Origin: a virus
Strand: one strand, 5' to 3'
Virus record (IMG/VR): IMGVR_UViG_3300028735_000014
Coordinates: 1 to 45,994 of that record
Length of the DNA stretch: 45,994 nt
A program made the position numbers and the translations under genes. The notes below the pieces were generated by a model. The model had not been told where the DNA came from. It searched no databases and saw only the letters and a program-made list of their open reading frames with translations. Shown here in pieces: positions 7,901 to 16,842 of this stretch. Every line of letters begins with the position of its first letter. Within the stretch, counting starts at the first letter, position 1.

Positions 7901-9032
7901 TCCGCTGGCTTGCAGCCCCCTCAACGGGGGAAGTCGCAAGTGTGGGATGTGCCGCCCCACCAGTTGAATCATAGACAATCCTACCTCTTCTCAGAATTGA
8001 GTCCAGGTAGGATTTTTCTTTTGGTTCAAAAGTCGTGGCTATGCTACTCTGCTCTGGTATAGATGGGCTTTCTTTTACAATTCCGCCGAAAATGTTTGTT
8101 TGATTTAAGCCAGGACGCGCAATCTCTGCTTCAGGAACCGCCTCTTTTGTCATGCCTTTAATTCCTGTCTTACCTAATCGCGACAATTCTTCCATGGCTA
8201 ACCTCTCGGCGGCTTCACGTGTAAAACCTTGGGCGATTTTTTCCTCTATAAGTTTGGCCGCTGCTTTCCCTACCTTAGCTTCCTCGCCTTCCAACCCTAA
8301 CGCTTCGCTGGCTGTACCGCCTACCATCAAGCCAACGCCCCCTAAACCTTTGGCGAATTTCATGGTTGAGCCTTTTTGTCCAGCTGTCTTCACGGCTTCG
8401 ACCAAGGGTTCTGTTGCTTTCTTAGCCAAAGTGCCGACGCTTTCTATAGGTTCATCGCCCAAAAAGAAACGCCCCACGTCGGATGTTGGTGTATAGCCAG
8501 TCTTCCCTATAACATCTTGCCCGAAACGAATACCGAGTTTCGGTATCATGCCGACAGTTTGCGGTGCAAAGCTCATTAGGAAATCCGCGCGTTCAGCCGC
8601 TTTTAGTTTGGGATTGTTCTGTCTGGCCGCTTCCTGCGCCGCATTTTGCGCTTTTATGGCTTCGTTGGCGGCTATGGTCGCCTTATCTTGTTCGGTAAGC
8701 TGCGACTCTTTTTTGACGATAGGTTGGCTCCCTGGCTTGCCGAGCGTCGGGAGTACCACATTTCTGTCTGGTACTCCTTGGAATTGCAATGGTGGCGTCG
8801 CCAGTGTACTTGTCCTAGCCGTCTGGAATATGTCTTGATTTGCTATCGGTTGCGCATTTTGCTGTATGTTGAGCCTATATGTAGGAGGCGGCACCGGTAT
8901 CTGTAAAGCCGAAGACACCGCCTTAGAGTTGGCGAATATGTTTTTTGGTGGCGCCATGCTCATCTGAGGTTTGGTCGTAGTGTCAGCCTGCGGTTTAGTG
9001 CCGGCTAACCTAAACAGGCTCATGATGTCCAT
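4956..9032 (-). CDS. Giant virion/ejection protein with LPD38-like domain
   Basis: A 1358-residue protein at the end of the module A late operon. Residues 1-250 are low-complexity and Pro/Gln rich. A central helical region begins near residue 490 (LERTPGIKADGLTPYQAETLY). The segment near residue 790 (ATRFNPEFAFSNKVRDLQEM) and the following ~250 residues match the pattern of the large polyvalent-protein-associated domain LPD38. A hydrophobic stretch near 980 (VAAATVASVGTAVVTV) could insert in a membrane, and the last 150 residues are highly charged helix. Proteins of this size at this position in podoviruses are injected with the DNA to form a conduit or to protect the genome. No lytic transglycosylase motif was seen. 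It starts six bases after the 567-aa gene stops. Confidence 0.75.
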   Translation of the reverse strand: MDIMSLFRLAGTKPQADTTTKPQMSMAPPKNIFANSKAVSSALQIPVPPPTYRLNIQQNAQPIANQDIFQTARTSTLATPPLQFQGVPDRNVVLPTLGKPGSQPIVKKESQLTEQDKATIAANEAIKAQNAAQEAARQNNPKLKAAERADFLMSFAPQTVGMIPKLGIRFGQDVIGKTGYTPTSDVGRFFLGDEPIESVGTLAKKATEPLVEAVKTAGQKGSTMKFAKGLGGVGLMVGGTASEALGLEGEEAKVGKAAAKLIEEKIAQGFTREAAERLAMEELSRLGKTGIKGMTKEAVPEAEIARPGLNQTNIFGGIVKESPSIPEQSSIATTFEPKEKSYLDSILRRGRIVYDSTGGAAHPTLATSPVEGAASQRSRAMLSGVSEPSEQTISEVIHNVNHSPEAQISPLSLSNEQNVVEGLKLPPEMTKEKIAAIPKAEPIADEVTTNLERLSASPEKTTLFKKLKQSAKDLQTKTREFVQDSWIRQKNLERTPGIKADGLTPYQAETLYHGRVGTRIDDAQSQTREIINDFVKTAKTNKLETNKLRDEVNDYLLARHAPERNALHGDGAAGITDEQAAQTMANIEAKPHAEEIKRLADKVQEMNNKTLDILLDGEVIDKETYDTLRSAYQNHVPLNRVMDDNGDIVQALTGRGFKTGGTGIKRAKGSSRQVEDIFGNVVANYEGAIVRAEKNRVNKTIVDFAKNNIDTGLFEFVEPKAIGKSFDGKPIFERITDPQVIEARVEGKPVYVRVKDPHLAAMYQGLNKEQADIITNTVGTVTRLYSGLATRFNPEFAFSNKVRDLQEMLVSMSAEKGFGAKGAAQALKNDAWSMKAVTESLLGKDTEGARLYRQMKEDGGVTGGMAMSTRKAVKLDVDKMQKLAESNPRKAADYLIQAIDNWNTVFEDSTRLSVYKAALDKGMSRDAAAVLAKNSTINFNKKGTGGSLINALYMFANASIQGSAKMMRALKNPKVAAATVASVGTAVVTVNTWNDMVDPEWRDKVSKWDKTSNLVVVLPGGTNGGIRYITIPVSWGLKPLKVAADDIYDWITGHVEKGKSPIEKLLSIGDNLIKTSIDAYNPLGGTDLPSIVTPTILDMPSEIWRNQSWSGSKIVPENASAKKANDYLKYKASTEKSLTGKAAIGAAKILFDKTKGRIDWSPESILYAYNQLIGGAGKSLNRAINTVSSMALKRPPDVNEIPFLNRFYKEADAERAEMNSSKAYEERKLKFDTEQANARIIRKRQAQKLDEELLKLPKDEANAKVKKLKKDDPALYKTLIGIIKERKLGRDWKEKAMLNYGIADGTRARFIHETIKEDFDTPEERNAYYKELKAKKIITPEVAKQIKQLVDEEKAAVK

Positions 9033-9038
9033 ATGGCT

Positions 9039-10742
9039 TTATCTTAAACCTTTGAGTATCGCGTCTAGATCTTCACTAGTTATGCCTAAATCTTCCAAGT
9101 CATTCGATTGTGCAGTTGTTGGTGTAACAGCTGGCGGAGCTACTATTGATTGACCGCCTAATAATGCGGCTAGCGGGTCAGATGTTTTCGTCCCCGTAGA
9201 CTTAAACGTCAATTGCGCTTTGCGGCCTGCCTCGTATGGGTTGGTATTCGGATCTATCGGACCAATAAAGTCTTTCGGTTGCATTGTCGCCTTGTATTGC
9301 GCTACTACCCATGGAATGTTTGCTTTTGATGGATACTCCCCGAACGTATCGAAGTATTTGGCCACGGCTTTTGTAGTGATGCCATCTGACGTGTTCAATC
9401 CCGTTCCCCTACTTGATACGTTCGCCATGAATTTATCGAGCGGGGTGAAAATGCCAGTAGTCTTGTCGAGCACGCCAGGCTTTTGGTATTTGGTTGCGCT
9501 TATGAATTGATAATCACCAGCTTTTTTGGCGTATTTTTGCGCTATTTCCTGCTCTTTTAGTGTTTTTGTCTGTTTAGCAATTGAGCCTGCCGGAAGTCCT
9601 GCGGCTTTTTCCATAGCCCGCATATCCTCATCCGACACGCCTTCAAACGCCGCCGAACCTAGGCTATCGAACATCATTTTTATGTTAGCCCGCGCGTCGT
9701 CGCGTTCAGCGTTGGATGTGATACGGTTTTCTTTAGCCTGTTGTGCCGCACGATTGAGTGCATCTACGCTATCAGCCAAGGCTTGCCTTTGCATTTCATA
9801 ATTTGTCTTGGCTCTCTCTTCCATCCGCGCCCGTTCGTCCATGAGATAATTGAGATATTTCTGTTGCGCGTCAGTTTTTTGCCCTGCCGCCGCCGCTTGC
9901 GCCGCCGAGATTTCAGCATTACGCATCATTTCGATATTACGGTTAGCCTCCCCGAGCTGGTTTTCGTTCGCGTTGGCTATGCTTAAAGCGCCTGACGACA
10001 ACGGATTCATACCCGTGCCGATAGACGCCAAGTCCGCGAATTGCTGTGCTTTGGCGTTTCTAAACTTCGCCGCCGTATCACGAGCCATCTGGTCATATTT
10101 GGCGTTGATGTCGGCGATTTTCCGGTTAAGCTCCGCATCTATTTCTTCCTTCGTCCTGCCTTGCGCCAAGCTCCGGATTTGCTCATCTAAGGCCGAAGTA
10201 TCAGGGGCTTTGTATAAAGGCACGTATCCGCCCTGCGTCGCGTCATAGACGTATCGTTGATTATTCTGTTCGGTTGTTGCGGATGATGCCCCGTTTTCCG
10301 GAGTAGCCGATTGACCGGCCTTGCTCCATAAGGAATTGCCAGAGGCGTCCGTGCCTGTCTGTATCCAGCCGGTTGAGTCGCGTCTGCCTATATTTGGGTT
10401 GAATGGGATTTTATCGGCCGTTACCCCCGTGCCCGAACCTGTAGGCGTAGGTTTCGTGCCGCCGTACGTGAAGGCTTGAAACGTGATTGGCGTCGTTTCT
10501 GTGCCTGTTTGCAATTTGCCCATTTGCGCGCCAGTGGCGAGCGTCCATGGGTTGGCTTGGCTTTGTCCGATGACCCTGTCTTTCATCTGTTGTTCTGCCT
10601 TTTGGCTCATTTCGTATGGCGTCATACCGCTCACGTTGGCCGACGGTAGAAGCGCGTCTTTGGAAAAGTCATACGCCGGAGCCGGTGTGGTGGTGACCGC
10701 CGGGATTTTCGCCTTGGGCGGATTATAGATTGAGGTTGGCAT
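9039..10742 (-). CDS. Coiled-coil virion protein (internal/tail)
   Basis: 567 residues. The N terminus is Pro/Thr-rich and disordered (residues 1-170). A long coiled coil spans about 180-360 with segments such as EEIDAELNRKIADINAKYDQ and MDERARMEERAKTNYEMQRQ. The C-terminal domain is mixed and contains TKAVAKYFDTFGEYPSKANI. There are no enzymatic motifs. Its position between the fibre gene and the giant ejection protein, and the shape, suggest an internal virion or tail-needle-like protein. The ATG at 10742 directly follows the 26-bp element at 10743-10768 that is shared with module B. Base composition from here leftward is visibly GC-richer than in the genes to its right, hinting that this gene and the next were acquired together. 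Confidence 0.65.
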   Translation of the reverse strand: MPTSIYNPPKAKIPAVTTTPAPAYDFSKDALLPSANVSGMTPYEMSQKAEQQMKDRVIGQSQANPWTLATGAQMGKLQTGTETTPITFQAFTYGGTKPTPTGSGTGVTADKIPFNPNIGRRDSTGWIQTGTDASGNSLWSKAGQSATPENGASSATTEQNNQRYVYDATQGGYVPLYKAPDTSALDEQIRSLAQGRTKEEIDAELNRKIADINAKYDQMARDTAAKFRNAKAQQFADLASIGTGMNPLSSGALSIANANENQLGEANRNIEMMRNAEISAAQAAAAGQKTDAQQKYLNYLMDERARMEERAKTNYEMQRQALADSVDALNRAAQQAKENRITSNAERDDARANIKMMFDSLGSAAFEGVSDEDMRAMEKAAGLPAGSIAKQTKTLKEQEIAQKYAKKAGDYQFISATKYQKPGVLDKTTGIFTPLDKFMANVSSRGTGLNTSDGITTKAVAKYFDTFGEYPSKANIPWVVAQYKATMQPKDFIGPIDPNTNPYEAGRKAQLTFKSTGTKTSDPLAALLGGQSIVAPPAVTPTTAQSNDLEDLGITSEDLDAILKGLR

Positions 10743-10768
10743 ATTAGTTGAAAACTGGCGTTTTTATT
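10743..10768 (-). repeat. 26-bp element, copy 1 (module A)
   Basis: On the minus strand these 26 bases contain AAAAACGCCAGTTTTCAACT and end directly at the ATG of the 567-aa gene. All 26 are identical to plus-strand 40448-40473 in module B. The core AAAAC-GCCA-GTTTT can form a small hairpin. It may be a late regulatory signal or a recombination junction. Confidence 0.8.
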
Positions 10769-10793
10769 CACTAAAAGCTGTCCAGTTTCTGTT

Positions 10794-12446
10794 TTATAAA
10801 TAAGCGGAATTAACTTTCATCGTGGCTACCAAACCGGCTGAACCGTTTCCGCCATCTCCAGCTTTAACTCCAACACTTGCACCAATCCCCCCATTTCCAC
10901 CGGCAACTGTTATTGTTCCAGAATTAGTAAATGTTCCACCATATTTGATAATACATGATCCACCACCTCCGCCACCTCCGCCGCCAGAGTTTCCATCGAC
11001 ATAACCATTGTTGCTGCCATTATTCCCATTATTCCCTTTGCAATTTATTAGCCCAGTAGCACCAATACTGACATTTCCTTTTGCGGCTATTAACAAAGCC
11101 CCACCACCCCTCCCTCCATTCCCACCTGGTACAGAAGGCAAGTTGCTAAATGCACCTCCTGCACCCCCGCCTGCGCCTAGCGATAATGGAGTAACACCGC
11201 ATTTAATTAATGAATAAATATCAGTGAACCCTATTAAATTAGTACAAGAACCACCGCTTCCGCCATCTGGTCCAGGATACCCCGCACCACCTGCACCGCC
11301 CGTAAAACCAGAGGCACTAGCTCCATTCTGTGCATAATAATTACTATTATATACGCCTTCTCCACCTCCTCCGCCAGCTCCAAAACTAACTAAACCAATG
11401 CCAGCACTTCCAGGCAAGCCATTACCACTTGCTACACCTGCACCACCAGCCGCTCCTTTCCCTTGAAGATTTATCGTTCCATTAATCTGGACATCACCGA
11501 TACATAACAGAGCGAGAGGCAAATTATCGGCCGCACCTCCTATTGTGAGAGTAGCCCCGCTAGCTATATTGATACTTTTATACTGATAAATCTTGTTCTC
11601 AGACAAAATAGTAGTGCCAGAAGACACAACCAAATCTCCATCTCTACCATCGCCAAACATCCTAGAGTCAAAATAACTCTTTCTCACCGCATCATTAGGG
11701 TTGCTTGCATCCGTTGTTATCTGCAATTTATCGGCCGCCAAACTTTGAACTGCATTCCATACACGATTTTTATCCAAAAAAGTCTGATCAAGCAAACCAT
11801 CTGCACCCAGGACAGGAACCTTCCCAGCATCTTCCGCCCCAGCAGTTGAGCTTTTACAATTTGAAGCCGGAACCACGAGTCTCGCTCCAGTTTCTCCCGT
11901 TCCTGTGCCGGATGCACATTCATTGGGAGTCGCCAATTCTATAATACCTTTCGTGTTTTCCGAAGCATTTGGCGCGCCGGAAACGGATATATTATTCACA
12001 TATTCAATTGAAGCTGGTTGGTGCAAATCCGCAGAAGAATAAGTTGGAATTGACCAAGTACCAGTGATTGTTTCATCATTTTTTTTATTAGCGAATTGAT
12101 TAAGCAAACCAGAGGTTATCGAAACAACCGCTATCGAGCCTCCGGAATGTTGTTTCTTTAATCCATTTGTTTCGGTATACGGATAAACGCATAAAACATT
12201 TTTTACTCCAGTAAGAGTGGCCGTTCCATTAGCATTTTGCGTGACTCCTGAAAAACTTATCTGCTCCTCGGAATCTCCTACGCCTGGATCAAGTGTCATA
12301 AAACCCTTATCGCCAAAATTCTGCATTGTGAGCAGATTGCCATCTATATCTTTGAACTCTGATAAAACAATCTCCGTATCACCAATGGATGCCCCGCTTG
12401 AATAAAGAGTGAAGTTTTGCAGTTGAGGATATAGTGTATTTGACAT
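10794..12446 (-). CDS. Tail fibre with glycine-rich C-terminal domain
   Basis: 550 residues. The N-terminal half is beta-rich and fibre-like, with repeated short strand/turn units and a shaft-like segment (GKVPVLGADGLLDQTFLDKN). From about residue 328 the protein is extremely glycine-rich (SFGAGGGGGEGVY, GGAGGAGYPGPDGGSGG, GGGGGGGGGSC), ending in a short NSAYL. Gly-rich polyglycine-helix tips of this kind form receptor-binding ends in several phage fibres and adhesins. It directly follows the nozzle-like gene (one base apart). Probably the host-recognition fibre of module A. The receptor cannot be read from sequence. Confidence 0.8.
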   Translation of the reverse strand: MSNTLYPQLQNFTLYSSGASIGDTEIVLSEFKDIDGNLLTMQNFGDKGFMTLDPGVGDSEEQISFSGVTQNANGTATLTGVKNVLCVYPYTETNGLKKQHSGGSIAVVSITSGLLNQFANKKNDETITGTWSIPTYSSADLHQPASIEYVNNISVSGAPNASENTKGIIELATPNECASGTGTGETGARLVVPASNCKSSTAGAEDAGKVPVLGADGLLDQTFLDKNRVWNAVQSLAADKLQITTDASNPNDAVRKSYFDSRMFGDGRDGDLVVSSGTTILSENKIYQYKSINIASGATLTIGGAADNLPLALLCIGDVQINGTINLQGKGAAGGAGVASGNGLPGSAGIGLVSFGAGGGGGEGVYNSNYYAQNGASASGFTGGAGGAGYPGPDGGSGGSCTNLIGFTDIYSLIKCGVTPLSLGAGGGAGGAFSNLPSVPGGNGGRGGGALLIAAKGNVSIGATGLINCKGNNGNNGSNNGYVDGNSGGGGGGGGGSCIIKYGGTFTNSGTITVAGGNGGIGASVGVKAGDGGNGSAGLVATMKVNSAYL

Positions 12447-12447
12447 A

Positions 12448-14616
12448 TTAATTTAAATCTCCATCATTAGGATCAAAAATGCTTGATTGCCCTTCTGTCG
12501 TTAGAGTGGCGTTAGTCGAAAAAGACACCAATTCCCACCATTGTCCTATACCATCTGAACTAAACCCTATTTGTTCCTCAAAATATGGCTTTTTATCGTA
12601 AGTCTGCACTAGTCTGAACTTCGGAGGCGTAGCCAAATCATTTTCTTGCGATGAACCGCCTATCGGGCTTTTACCTATTGGAGTTTTACCAATTGAAGCA
12701 TCATCAACTACCGGGACAATGCATCTAGAAGGCAATGTTTTCCAACTCCATGAGGTTACAGATCCATTCAAGCCCCTACGCAATATTCCAGTCAACTTAG
12801 TATCTTGCTTTTTATAGCCTTCGACAAAAAATTGATTGCTTGCCTTGCTCGCCGTTCTATCCCCATAAGTGCTATAAGCAAACAACGCAACACATTTATA
12901 CGGTTTACCATCATCCGAAAACCCATCAAATAATTTATACGTGTTCGATTCATTATAGGCATGCCCATACAATTCACCATTTATGATTGACAATCTGCCT
13001 ATTGGGAGAGTTTGCGGGGCTTCCCAATAATGAACCTGGCTAGGATCGATTGAACTATCAACCACATCCTGAGTCATATTGTAAATTAGCATGACCCCTT
13101 CCTTAGGTTTAGTAATGAATAAATACTTCTTGAAATACAGCATATGCCCATCAGTAAAATCAGCATTTTGGACATCATGCACTATGGGGAAGGAGATATC
13201 TACTACTTGCGGCTCACCGAAAAAATTAGCCGATAGGCCGAGAGTGTTTACTTGTACCTCATGAGACACAAAAGCTATAGAATTTTTTATCTTAGTAGAT
13301 AGAGCATCAGATTGACACCCCTGTTTAGCTGATGTTTTAATTGGCACTATATTTACAACCTCGTGTAAATTATCACTTGACATTTGCAATTTTGTATAAT
13401 ACCAATAATCATTCCCCGCAGAAATAAACATCGAGTCAGATTGTTGTTGCATGCTTTTTGGTACTCCATCTAACGTCAATATAGCTCCTTCTCCAGGTTT
13501 ACGCGGAGAAGAAAAAATATAATCAAGAAAAGAATTAACATTTGATATATAAATAGAATTATTATCAGATGCAGCAAGATAAATCTGATTATTTAGATTT
13601 TTGATGAGATAATTCTTAAAATTAAACGGCACGCCATTCAAAGACGAATTAGGAGAAATGTGCGGCTTTTGGCATATAACAGATGATACGGCTTCCATCG
13701 TGGGATCAGATGATATACCGATAAAATACTGCCCCGCGATCTTCGAATATGTATATGTATGTGTATTTATCAATAAAGCCTGCGAATAATTACCAGATGA
13801 CAGAAAACCCAGAGCGCCAGGCGGAATTCCATCAGGAATTTTTATATATCCCCGTGCTATTGTACTTATTTCAACCGTGCATCCAGTCCCTCTGCCACCG
13901 GATGTTGCTTTACCGGCACCAACTGTATAACCACTCCCCGGACTAAGCAACGTCAATGACGTAACCGCACCCGTAAAAGGGGCTACAGCATCAACGCGCA
14001 CCGTACAGCCAGTCCCTCCTGTTGTTATAGTCAAAACATCTCCAACCGCATAATTTGTCCCGCCAGCAGTAGGTGTGGTTGTTATCACACTAACACACCC
14101 AGTATCCCAAGAGGTTGATTCTACCTTTGATATAGCACCTGACCACATATAAATTTTGCTCGTGCCATCAACCCATAAAATCAAATCTTTAAGCTCATTT
14201 TCAAAATCCCAAAAATGACAGGCACTGAAACTAGAACTAACATTATCTTGTATATCTATCCAATATACCTGGCCTTCTGTAAATGTTATAGAATTGTACT
14301 TTTCTCCTTCTTTTGCGACATAACGCACCTGGACTTTACCGTTCGAACCGGTGCTATTAAATCCAACTCTCAAATTCCGTTCGAAACCAGTATGACTATG
14401 CCAGTCAAAAGATCCATAAATTCCTTGTCCGCTATTAGGCGTTGAACGTTGCCCATCAAGAGTATATCCGCGTCTGCTTCCTACACGTTTATAGGTATTA
14501 GTTAGTACATTTTTCGAGCCAACGACCATTATATTAGAGTTCAAAACAGAGACATCCTCACGATTCCTGTATCCAGGGAACTCCGAACGAATATTTGAAG
14601 CTAGAGGATTCTGCAT
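12448..14616 (-). CDS. Tail nozzle / beta-propeller-like tail protein
   Basis: 722 residues, beta-rich throughout, starting MQNPLASNIRSEFPGYRNRE. Two related Gly-rich hairpin units are seen near residues 182-205 (NYAVGDVLTITTGGTGCTVR) and 224-250 (GSGYTVGAGKATSGGRGTGC). Such units are common in phage tail proteins. A later region has repeated strand signatures suited to a propeller. Position after the adaptor-like gene and before the fibre matches the tail-tube-B/nozzle protein of T7-like podoviruses. That assignment is positional; no specific family signature was recognised. The gene is one base from each neighbour, as expected in a late operon. Confidence 0.6.
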   Translation of the reverse strand: MQNPLASNIRSEFPGYRNREDVSVLNSNIMVVGSKNVLTNTYKRVGSRRGYTLDGQRSTPNSGQGIYGSFDWHSHTGFERNLRVGFNSTGSNGKVQVRYVAKEGEKYNSITFTEGQVYWIDIQDNVSSSFSACHFWDFENELKDLILWVDGTSKIYMWSGAISKVESTSWDTGCVSVITTTPTAGGTNYAVGDVLTITTGGTGCTVRVDAVAPFTGAVTSLTLLSPGSGYTVGAGKATSGGRGTGCTVEISTIARGYIKIPDGIPPGALGFLSSGNYSQALLINTHTYTYSKIAGQYFIGISSDPTMEAVSSVICQKPHISPNSSLNGVPFNFKNYLIKNLNNQIYLAASDNNSIYISNVNSFLDYIFSSPRKPGEGAILTLDGVPKSMQQQSDSMFISAGNDYWYYTKLQMSSDNLHEVVNIVPIKTSAKQGCQSDALSTKIKNSIAFVSHEVQVNTLGLSANFFGEPQVVDISFPIVHDVQNADFTDGHMLYFKKYLFITKPKEGVMLIYNMTQDVVDSSIDPSQVHYWEAPQTLPIGRLSIINGELYGHAYNESNTYKLFDGFSDDGKPYKCVALFAYSTYGDRTASKASNQFFVEGYKKQDTKLTGILRRGLNGSVTSWSWKTLPSRCIVPVVDDASIGKTPIGKSPIGGSSQENDLATPPKFRLVQTYDKKPYFEEQIGFSSDGIGQWWELVSFSTNATLTTEGQSSIFDPNDGDLN

Positions 14617-14617
14617 A

Positions 14618-15820
14618 TCACGGCCTTAAAGCAACCCCGCCAAGCTTAGCGGCGTACGAAGAATTTTTTACATTAAAATAGCTCCCAATTGTCTTTTTGG
14701 CTTGCGATGGGAACCTCCGATTATATGAAGACACCGATGCCAGATAAGCGTTTTCAAACATTGATATATCAAAGGAACCATCTCTCCCCTGTTGTTGTTG
14801 CGCTGCAAACCAAGCCAAACAATTCAAAAATACTCCATATGAATCAGTATCTAGATTTAACATATCAGAGTCAGAAGTAGCCCTTTCCTTGAATGCTCCG
14901 GAGGCATCACGGAATAAATACTTGCTATAATATTCTATCTCATAGATTGAGCCCAACGAACATACCAAACCATCAAAATATACAGGGTCATCTGTACCCA
15001 CGAGATTTGTGATAAAACGCACCGAATTGATGGCACTTGATATCGGATTCCCGATTTTATTAGCCGTACTCCAATCGAAACCCAAAAGATTCCAACCTTT
15101 TACAAAAGCAGTGCCATCCCATCTGGAAGTGACAGTCTTCTCCCAATAATTTGATATGGTATCTGTCCCCCAACGCAAAATATAAGAAGTAGGATAGTTA
15201 GATGTCACATAAGCCCAGCAAAATATGACTCCTCTTTTTTCATAAATACTTAAATCAACCGGAGACATGGTTATATTTTCGATATAATTATTTGTCCCTA
15301 TCGAATATTTTATAGAACCGGAGCCTGTGACAAAATAAAACTTGTCTGATATCGCATTATTTGCCCCAGGACCAGAAACCCATAATCCGTTCGTGTCTAC
15401 TCCATTGCAATCATTTACCATTATATTTGATAACGCCGGAACAGATATGCGCAATGTTTTGATATATGTATTCCAACGCACTTCTAACTCAGAACCTGAT
15501 AATACTGACGTCTTTGTCAAATCAAAATCTTGCGAAGATACTTTCTTTAATATATCACCAATTTTCCTATCAGCTTGCGGGCGCAAATCGATAATTCTGT
15601 TTCCTTTCAAGTCTGAGGGGCAGGCATAATCGAAAACTGCCTGACCATATATAGGCGTGATCAATTGAACTGAACGTCGTGTCTCCTCAAAATCGCAATC
15701 TTCCTGGCATTTACATGCCACATCATATAACAAGCCATAAAAATCAGTTAATTGATTAGCAGTCGTTCCATGCAATCTACGAGATACCGCCTTTTTTAGA
15801 TCAGATATTGTATATGGCAT
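14618..15820 (-). CDS. Tail adaptor-like protein with inserted sugar-binding-type domain
   Basis: 400 residues. Residues 1-120 are mainly helical (MPYTISDLKKAVSRRLHGTT, LLYDVACKCQEDCDFEETRR), and the last 90 are helical again, ending near GSYFNVKNSSYAAKLGGVAL. This is like podovirus head-tail adaptor/tail-tube-A proteins. Between about 135 and 300 lies a beta-sandwich-like insertion (SYILRWGTDTISNYWEKTV, FVKGWNLLGFDWSTANKIG, DPVYFDGLVCS), with the spacing seen in carbohydrate-binding modules. The insertion may decorate the tail with a glycan-binding domain. The adaptor role is inferred from order: capsid, adaptor, nozzle, fibre. Confidence 0.6.
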   Translation of the reverse strand: MPYTISDLKKAVSRRLHGTTANQLTDFYGLLYDVACKCQEDCDFEETRRSVQLITPIYGQAVFDYACPSDLKGNRIIDLRPQADRKIGDILKKVSSQDFDLTKTSVLSGSELEVRWNTYIKTLRISVPALSNIMVNDCNGVDTNGLWVSGPGANNAISDKFYFVTGSGSIKYSIGTNNYIENITMSPVDLSIYEKRGVIFCWAYVTSNYPTSYILRWGTDTISNYWEKTVTSRWDGTAFVKGWNLLGFDWSTANKIGNPISSAINSVRFITNLVGTDDPVYFDGLVCSLGSIYEIEYYSKYLFRDASGAFKERATSDSDMLNLDTDSYGVFLNCLAWFAAQQQQGRDGSFDISMFENAYLASVSSYNRRFPSQAKKTIGSYFNVKNSSYAAKLGGVALRP

Positions 15821-15832
15821 AGGCTCTTATCC

Positions 15833-15851
15833 CAAGCCCCGTAAGGGCTTG
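15833..15851 (-). promoter_or_regulatory. Hairpin after the major capsid gene
   Basis: CAAGCCC at 15833-15839 pairs perfectly with GGGCTTG at 15845-15851 around a five-base loop. It lies between the capsid stop and the adaptor start. There is no uridine tract on the minus strand, so it is more likely an mRNA-stabilising or partial-termination hairpin that sets capsid expression above the tail genes. Confidence 0.5.
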
Positions 15852-15887
15852 AGTAAAAGACCATGTTCAATAAGTGCAAGCTATGTT

Positions 15888-16817
15888 TTAGACACCAGTT
15901 GAACCAACGCTACCCGCCCAATCAGCCACAAAATAAGCTTCACGATAATTGCCTTGATATTTATATGAACGGTTATCGCTATACTCCCAAGAGACCAAAG
16001 AAGTCTGCACCCCCTGGCGCACCACGCGCTTGACTCCATGAAAGTCTGATAGCAAGAACCAGGCCGTGTCTGAACCGCCGGCTGCCGCACCCAGATACGG
16101 AGACGTCATCACTTCAATGCCGAAAACAGACATATAGACGTTGACGGCGTTGTTTGAACTATCAGACACCAAAACAGATTGCGTGATCTGGATAGCATTT
16201 TTGAAGTTAGCCGGGGCGACAACAAGATATTTGCCTTCGGAGCCCAAAATAACACCCCGTTGATTCTTCTGTTCGCGCAAAGCAACCATGGCAGCATTTA
16301 GTGTCGTTTCTGATAGGGCGCCAGAGATGAGATTACTAACAACCTCACCACTTAACGTGACATGCGCGTTTGAAATCCACGGCATTCCATCTGGTGTTAG
16401 GGTCGTTGTAAACGCACCACGGAATAGACCGAAGGCGTTATCGTCTTGCGTAACACGAGCCATTAAGGCGAATTGGCGTACATCTTCTGCCCATACATCA
16501 TGCATGTTATCGTCAAACAGATTCTTAGAGATCATGATTTTTTGGGCAAAATCAGACACCAAAACAGTATTCTTGTAACCAGTCTTCGGGGTATCAGATG
16601 GTACAATTGATGTTTCACCAATTGCAGACCACTCACCCGTACCCATATTGACATTATGGATATACGCCGAATGAGTCGTCGTGACCTTACGGAACAACTT
16701 TTCATTTTCCGCTGTCGCAATACCCCATGCGCCAGTGCCTGGAGTTTCAAAAGCCTGGAAGAATACAGCGTCCAACTCAGTACGAGTAATTGCAAGATTA
16801 TCAGCTTCTGTAAACAT
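15888..16817 (-). CDS. Major capsid protein, module A (HK97 fold, Mu gpT-like)
   Basis: 309 residues. The segments TVLVSDFAQKIMISKNLFDD, QDDNAFGLFRGAF, DGMPWISNAHVTLSG and GKYLVVAPANFKNAIQI, plus the late WFLLSDFHGVKRVVRQGVQT, follow the pattern of HK97-fold major head proteins related to Mu gpT. The protein assembles the icosahedral shell around the scaffold. Context agrees: scaffold and decoration-type genes precede it, tail genes follow. Length is typical. It is unlike the module B capsid in length and sequence, which is one reason to think two viruses are represented. Confidence 0.85.
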   Translation of the reverse strand: MFTEADNLAITRTELDAVFFQAFETPGTGAWGIATAENEKLFRKVTTTHSAYIHNVNMGTGEWSAIGETSIVPSDTPKTGYKNTVLVSDFAQKIMISKNLFDDNMHDVWAEDVRQFALMARVTQDDNAFGLFRGAFTTTLTPDGMPWISNAHVTLSGEVVSNLISGALSETTLNAAMVALREQKNQRGVILGSEGKYLVVAPANFKNAIQITQSVLVSDSSNNAVNVYMSVFGIEVMTSPYLGAAAGGSDTAWFLLSDFHGVKRVVRQGVQTSLVSWEYSDNRSYKYQGNYREAYFVADWAGSVGSTGV

Positions 16818-16842
16818 ATCTTTTTTAGATTAATCTATTTTG

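Noticed and set aside
15833-15851. Full intrinsic terminator after the module A capsid gene
   Set aside because: The stem is good but no uridine tract follows on the minus strand, and the tail genes downstream need the same transcript.
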